This document shows positions 60,698 through 64,000 of a stretch of 64,000 nt of DNA, piece after piece. This stretch comes from Lacipirellulaceae bacterium (GTDB taxonomy: Bacteria > Planctomycetota > Planctomycetia > Pirellulales > Lacipirellulaceae). Positions within the stretch are counted from its first letter, which is position 1. Every line of letters begins with the position of its first letter. A program made the position numbers and the translations under genes. Where the stretch lies: contig JAVJRG010000012.1 of assembly GCA_040218535.1 (NCBI GenBank), forward strand, positions 496,001-560,000, read 5' to 3'. Below the pieces are notes generated by a model that saw only the letters and a program-made list of their open reading frames with translations, did no database searches and was not told the origin of the DNA.

Positions 60698-63202
60698 TTA
60701 CCGATCTTTGCGCAACTTCAGCTTCCCTTTTTCCAGATAGCTCCAGTAAACATCAGCCGACTTGCGTCGTTGACTCTCGCTGTCCGTAGGGCTGTATTTC
60801 CCCGGATTCATGTCCGTAATCTCTTGCAAATTGTGGAACGCAAGCACCCGGTAATACAACTTGGGTGACTCGAGCCAGCGGATCAATCGCTGGAGAGTTC
60901 CGCTGTCCGGTGAATCTGCCTCAGCTCGCAGGACCGCACTGCTGTAGCCGAGCAACATTTCCATCAAGTCGGCGGCTTCATCTTCACGCTTCTTCCTGGC
61001 AAACGTCAGGAACACTGCCTCTGCTGCGCCCGGATCGTAAGCGATTGCCTCGCGGACGGTATCGATCAGTTTCCCCCAGAAAGCCTTTTGATCAGTGTCC
61101 TTGAGCGAATCCAAAAAGGGTTCGAAAACGCCCACGTAAGCACCACACTCGACAACACCACGGCGGACTTCTTGCAGACGATGGTCCGCGAGTTCCAGCA
61201 AGCTGAGATTCACTGGCTCGCCAGCGGTAAGATAGTTTGAGATCTCTTTTCGCGCTCGCTCGTTGATCCCTTTGAAAAGTTTATCTTCTTTGCCCCACTC
61301 AGGAAGCTTCTCGACGGGCTTGACCGAAGTATCGATGCCCGAGAGCGTTAACCACTTGGAGTTCTGCCCCGCCTCTCCACCTTCCCACGTCGCATTCCCC
61401 TCAACCACATACCACTGCATCTCCAACGGACCTGCACTTGTCAGATCAGTACCCGGCTGGAACTTGCGGCGTGCCTCGACCCAGAGGGTGGTCGAGCTGG
61501 CTAGGTCGAAAGTATGGCTCGACTCTCCACTGGTAATCGTCACACGACTCTCTTCGGCCCCTGTCGTCAACTGCATCTGGCCGAACAAGAGCTCAAGTGC
61601 AACGTCGGCAGGCTGCTGTTGATCGACTTCTTCTACCGCCAAGAAACGGACCCGAGTACCGCCGAGCAGCGCGGCTCGCACGTCTTTGTTGAGCAATAGA
61701 TTCGCACGAAACTTTGGCAGAACAAGCACCTGCTGGCTACTGAAGACCGAGCCATCGCCGGTCAATCGTTTCCAAAGCTTGTCGTTACGCGACCAGCCAA
61801 GCAGCATGCTTTCGGCATCCGCGCTCGCTTGAAATTGCCCAACCACAACCGGTTCAGCGGGCTCTGCAACCACAGCCTCTTCTGAGGGCTCTGACTCGTC
61901 ATCTTCGGTCGCCTCTTCTTTGGTTGGCCCCTCTTCGGTTGGTTCTTCCTCCTCCGAGGTCGGTGGCACGGGAACCGGTGGCGGTCCGCTGGGCTCACTC
62001 TCCGTAGCGTCTTCCGTTGGCGGCTCTTTCATATCTGGGCCGATGCGTGTTGTTGAATCACCTGACGGTTCGCTTGGCGACTCGGTATCAAAGGTCTCAA
62101 CATCAATGGGACCTAGCGGCTCTATCTCTCTCCCCTCATCGCCCTTGCGATAGTTAGGATCCTCGACTCTCGGCGGCAGATCAGGAAGCTCATCCCCTCC
62201 GCCACCCGCCTCCTCACCGGTTGCGTCGTCTTTCGAAGTTGGGCCGTCACCATTCTCGGCTGGCGTCCCCGGCACAAACGGCGGTGGTCCATCTCCTTCG
62301 GCACCACTTGGGTCGAACGGTGGAGGCCCATCACCAGTCGCCTCTGGAACGGGCATATCGGCGCCAGAGGATTCACCACCGGCTAGCGGGTCCTCGATCT
62401 CCAATCCCCCGTCCACATCTTCCGGCATGCTTTGCGCGACTTCGTTAGAAACCTCCACGGGTCCTTGAGGCCAGAATAGATAGGTGAGCGAAAGCCCCAA
62501 CACCAACGCCGCGGCAATCGCCAACTTCGTGTTACGACTTCTTCGCTCGCTGGCCGCAGCGGTCCGTAAGTAATCCGGGACTTCTTTACTGTCGCTCGCT
62601 TTCGTTTCCCTTGGTTCCTCACGCACGGCAGCAACCGGCGGTGCTACAGGCTCGGCTGCTTCAGCAGCCGTGTTCGTCGGCTCACCAGTTTCACCAACCG
62701 CATCGGCATGCGCGGGCTCAATTCGTAGCTTCTCACCAATCGGGTCGGCACTTTGGCCTGCCGCGGCCATCATCGCTTCCGCCTTGGCCTTCAGCGAGTA
62801 CATCCGCTCGCGTACTTCGGTCGGCACGTCGGCCGGCTCTCCCAGAACCATCGTCAAAATGTGATGGCAAGAAGCGACTTCCGCCAACCGCATGTCGGCG
62901 TCCATTCCCATCTCAAGGCACTGGCGTTCGAAGACAGCCACTTGCTCCGGCGGCATCGTGTTGTCGAGATACTCCGCCACCGCATTCGCATCCAGGTTAG
63001 GCGTACCCCCGAGAACTTCGTCGTTGTCCCCAGCATCAACGTCCGGCGCCGCCAGCTTAGTCCGCCGCACGGTGTCACGCGTCCGATGAATCAGCTCGGT
63101 GGCGAAGTCGCTCGATTCGATCTTCCGACCCAATTCCTCATGGTCGGCCGGATCGAGGATGTCGTCCATGTAAGCAAGTAGCGTACGGAGAGTAAGTCGC
63201 AT
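60698..63202 (-). CDS. Large anti-sigma-like membrane protein with Pro/Glu-rich linker
   Basis: An 834-residue protein. The N-terminal ~140 residues resemble an anti-sigma or adaptor domain (EYLDNTMPPEQVAVFERQC, RLAEVASCHHILTMVLGEPA; the Cys and His pattern suggests zinc binding but is not exact). A membrane helix (LAIAAALVLGLSLTYLFWP) lies near residue 235. A Pro/Glu/Gly/Asp-rich linker (~255-450) precedes a C-terminal extracytoplasmic domain of ~390 residues without recognised family. It may be a signalling or stress protein; this is inference from the architecture. The start at 63202 fits the domain best. Confidence 0.7.
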   Translation of the reverse strand: MRLTLRTLLAYMDDILDPADHEELGRKIESSDFATELIHRTRDTVRRTKLAAPDVDAGDNDEVLGGTPNLDANAVAEYLDNTMPPEQVAVFERQCLEMGMDADMRLAEVASCHHILTMVLGEPADVPTEVRERMYSLKAKAEAMMAAAGQSADPIGEKLRIEPAHADAVGETGEPTNTAAEAAEPVAPPVAAVREEPRETKASDSKEVPDYLRTAAASERRSRNTKLAIAAALVLGLSLTYLFWPQGPVEVSNEVAQSMPEDVDGGLEIEDPLAGGESSGADMPVPEATGDGPPPFDPSGAEGDGPPPFVPGTPAENGDGPTSKDDATGEEAGGGGDELPDLPPRVEDPNYRKGDEGREIEPLGPIDVETFDTESPSEPSGDSTTRIGPDMKEPPTEDATESEPSGPPPVPVPPTSEEEEPTEEGPTKEEATEDDESEPSEEAVVAEPAEPVVVGQFQASADAESMLLGWSRNDKLWKRLTGDGSVFSSQQVLVLPKFRANLLLNKDVRAALLGGTRVRFLAVEEVDQQQPADVALELLFGQMQLTTGAEESRVTITSGESSHTFDLASSTTLWVEARRKFQPGTDLTSAGPLEMQWYVVEGNATWEGGEAGQNSKWLTLSGIDTSVKPVEKLPEWGKEDKLFKGINERARKEISNYLTAGEPVNLSLLELADHRLQEVRRGVVECGAYVGVFEPFLDSLKDTDQKAFWGKLIDTVREAIAYDPGAAEAVFLTFARKKREDEAADLMEMLLGYSSAVLRAEADSPDSGTLQRLIRWLESPKLYYRVLAFHNLQEITDMNPGKYSPTDSESQRRKSADVYWSYLEKGKLKLRKDR

Positions 63203-63353
63203 GAGAGGGTCCAGATTCAAGAGAAAGCGGTAGGCAGCCGCAGGCTAACCAGCCTGCCGGAGAATCACCAAAAAGTTCCACCATGAGTAATAGTGGGAAT
63301 CGCGAGCAGATTTCGTGCAAGAAAATCACGAAAAGGGAGAAAGTTTTCTGAAA

Positions 63354-63404
63354 TTTCCACCACGCGGAGCGTGGTGTTACTGTAACTCCACGCTCCGCGT
63401 GGAA
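63354..63404. repeat. CCACGCGGAGCGTGG hairpin
   Basis: TTTCCACCACGCGGAGCGTG and its inverted copy CCACGCTCCGCGTGGAAA flank TTACTGTAA. Same family as 31522-31658. It lies between two minus-strand genes. Confidence 0.8.
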
Positions 63405-63410
63405 AAGCGT

Positions 63411-63869
63411 CTAAGAAGCAGTCGCACCTTGACGAGTTACCAGCCCCCGCCGCTTCTCATGCCGCGCCGCTTGCGTCTTCGCCGTCGCAGTCTCGCCCGC
63501 CAGCACCCGAGCTCGACTAGGAAACGCCATCAGCGCAAGCGAAGAAAGCCCAAGCTGCAGCGCCGCGATGATCCCCGGATGCGGCAACGGCCAAGGGTTC
63601 GATGACGGGGCCGGATCGAGGACATGACGTCGCTCCCAACCGTCGCGCGTGCGGATCCAGTCGCCAACACTCGACCTCGCGGTCCCCAGAGTCGCCGATC
63701 CGTAGCCGAAGGATTCCGCGCCGCCTTGACCTTGAGCGACTTGTCGCACCTCCAACTCGCAGCGCGAGAAGAGTCCCGCCAAGCAGGAAACGATCAGTAG
63801 TGTCAGACAGAAACGACGCACAGCACGGCTCGCAAAGAAGGAGGATCGCCAAGACAGGCAATTCACCAT
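63411..63869 (-). CDS. Hypothetical membrane protein (uncertain)
   Basis: A 152-residue frame with an N-terminal hydrophobic segment (FCLTLLIVSCLAGLF) and a second one (HPGIIAALQLGLSSLALMAF) near residue ~110; both could be membrane-spanning. The sequence between (YGSATLGTARSSVGDWIRTRDGWERRHV) looks protein-like. An overlapping frame starting at 63993 also exists on this strand, but its composition is less convincing. No family recognised. Confidence 0.5.
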   Translation of the reverse strand: MVNCLSWRSSFFASRAVRRFCLTLLIVSCLAGLFSRCELEVRQVAQGQGGAESFGYGSATLGTARSSVGDWIRTRDGWERRHVLDPAPSSNPWPLPHPGIIAALQLGLSSLALMAFPSRARVLAGETATAKTQAARHEKRRGLVTRQGATAS

Positions 63870-64000
63870 TTCGCAAGGGACGTACCGCGTCGGAAAATGC
63901 CGCGAGATTCGGACTATTCGTTACAGGCAGACGCGAGATGATTCCAAGAGGCAACGCCCGTGGCGAATTCGCCACTTCAGAGGGATTCTTCATGCGAACT

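Noticed and set aside
63517-63993. Alternative frame overlapping the last minus-strand gene
   Set aside because: Arg/Ser/Leu-biased low-quality composition and overlap with the better-looking frame at 63411-63869.
63992-64000. Possible start of a plus-strand gene at the right edge (AGAGGG then ATGCGAACT)
   Set aside because: Only three codons are visible, so no gene can be supported.

Overview
The window looks like chromosomal DNA from a planctomycete, most probably the order Pirellulales. This is inferred from several gene types: a Pirellula-type dehydrogenase/heme-binding protein with HEAT repeats, PEP-CTERM surface proteins carrying dockerin-like segments, a Tat-exported Gfo/Idh/MocA oxidoreductase, a zinc-finger/RskA anti-sigma factor, an SPKK-rich histone-like protein, type III glutamine synthetase, many lineage-restricted hypotheticals, moderately high GC and short unlinked operons. 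I saw no rRNA, tRNA, CRISPR array, integrase or classical IS transposase.

Layout. 1-6.4 kb: a 5'-truncated heme-binding dehydrogenase-like gene converges with a large MscS-family channel. 6.6-9.4 kb: rplU, then a coupled minus-strand operon of a DUF4864-like protein, an ECF sigma factor and its anti-sigma factor. 9.5-15.7 kb: a candidate structured RNA with a terminator, bioF behind a perfect 30-bp palindrome, a membrane protein, a rhomboid protease, an FGE-fold protein and a TIGR01777 epimerase. 15.9-22.1 kb: a pyruvate dehydrogenase cluster (lpd, aceE, aceF) interrupted twice by inverted-repeat elements, one carrying a GxxExxY nuclease-like gene. 22.1-31.4 kb: a ParE-like toxin/antitoxin pair with a probably leaderless promoter, a site-2 protease, a TPR protein, an MBL-fold hydrolase, an orphan solute-binding lipoprotein and a DEAD-box helicase. 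31.7-36.1 kb: the histone-like protein, a K+ channel with RCK domains and glnN. 36.3-42.3 kb: a peroxide-related group (tpx, aquaporin, di-heme cytochrome c peroxidase), a diiron ferritin-like protein, an acetyltransferase and a transglutaminase. 42.3-51.2 kb: minus-strand genes including FxsA, RNase E/G, and a nitrogen-type PTS set (EI, HPr, IIA) with the hibernation factor HPF. 51.5-64 kb: three PEP-CTERM proteins (two are tandem paralogs), a PhyH oxygenase, a Gfo/Idh/MocA oxidoreductase and a large anti-sigma-like membrane protein.

How the genes work together. The lpd-aceE-aceF cluster supplies the complete pyruvate dehydrogenase complex. EI, HPr and IIA form a phosphorelay with no sugar permease in the window, so it is likely regulatory, and it sits beside HPF and RNase E/G as a growth-control neighbourhood. 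Tpx, aquaporin and cytochrome c peroxidase suggest a peroxide transport and detoxification unit.

The most distinctive feature is the density of dispersed palindromic repeats between genes. At least eight sequence families are recognisable. Several supply terminators, several supply the stop codon of the upstream gene, one probably contributes the start of a lipoprotein signal peptide, and one flanks the GxxExxY gene as 40-bp inverted repeats like a small mobile element.
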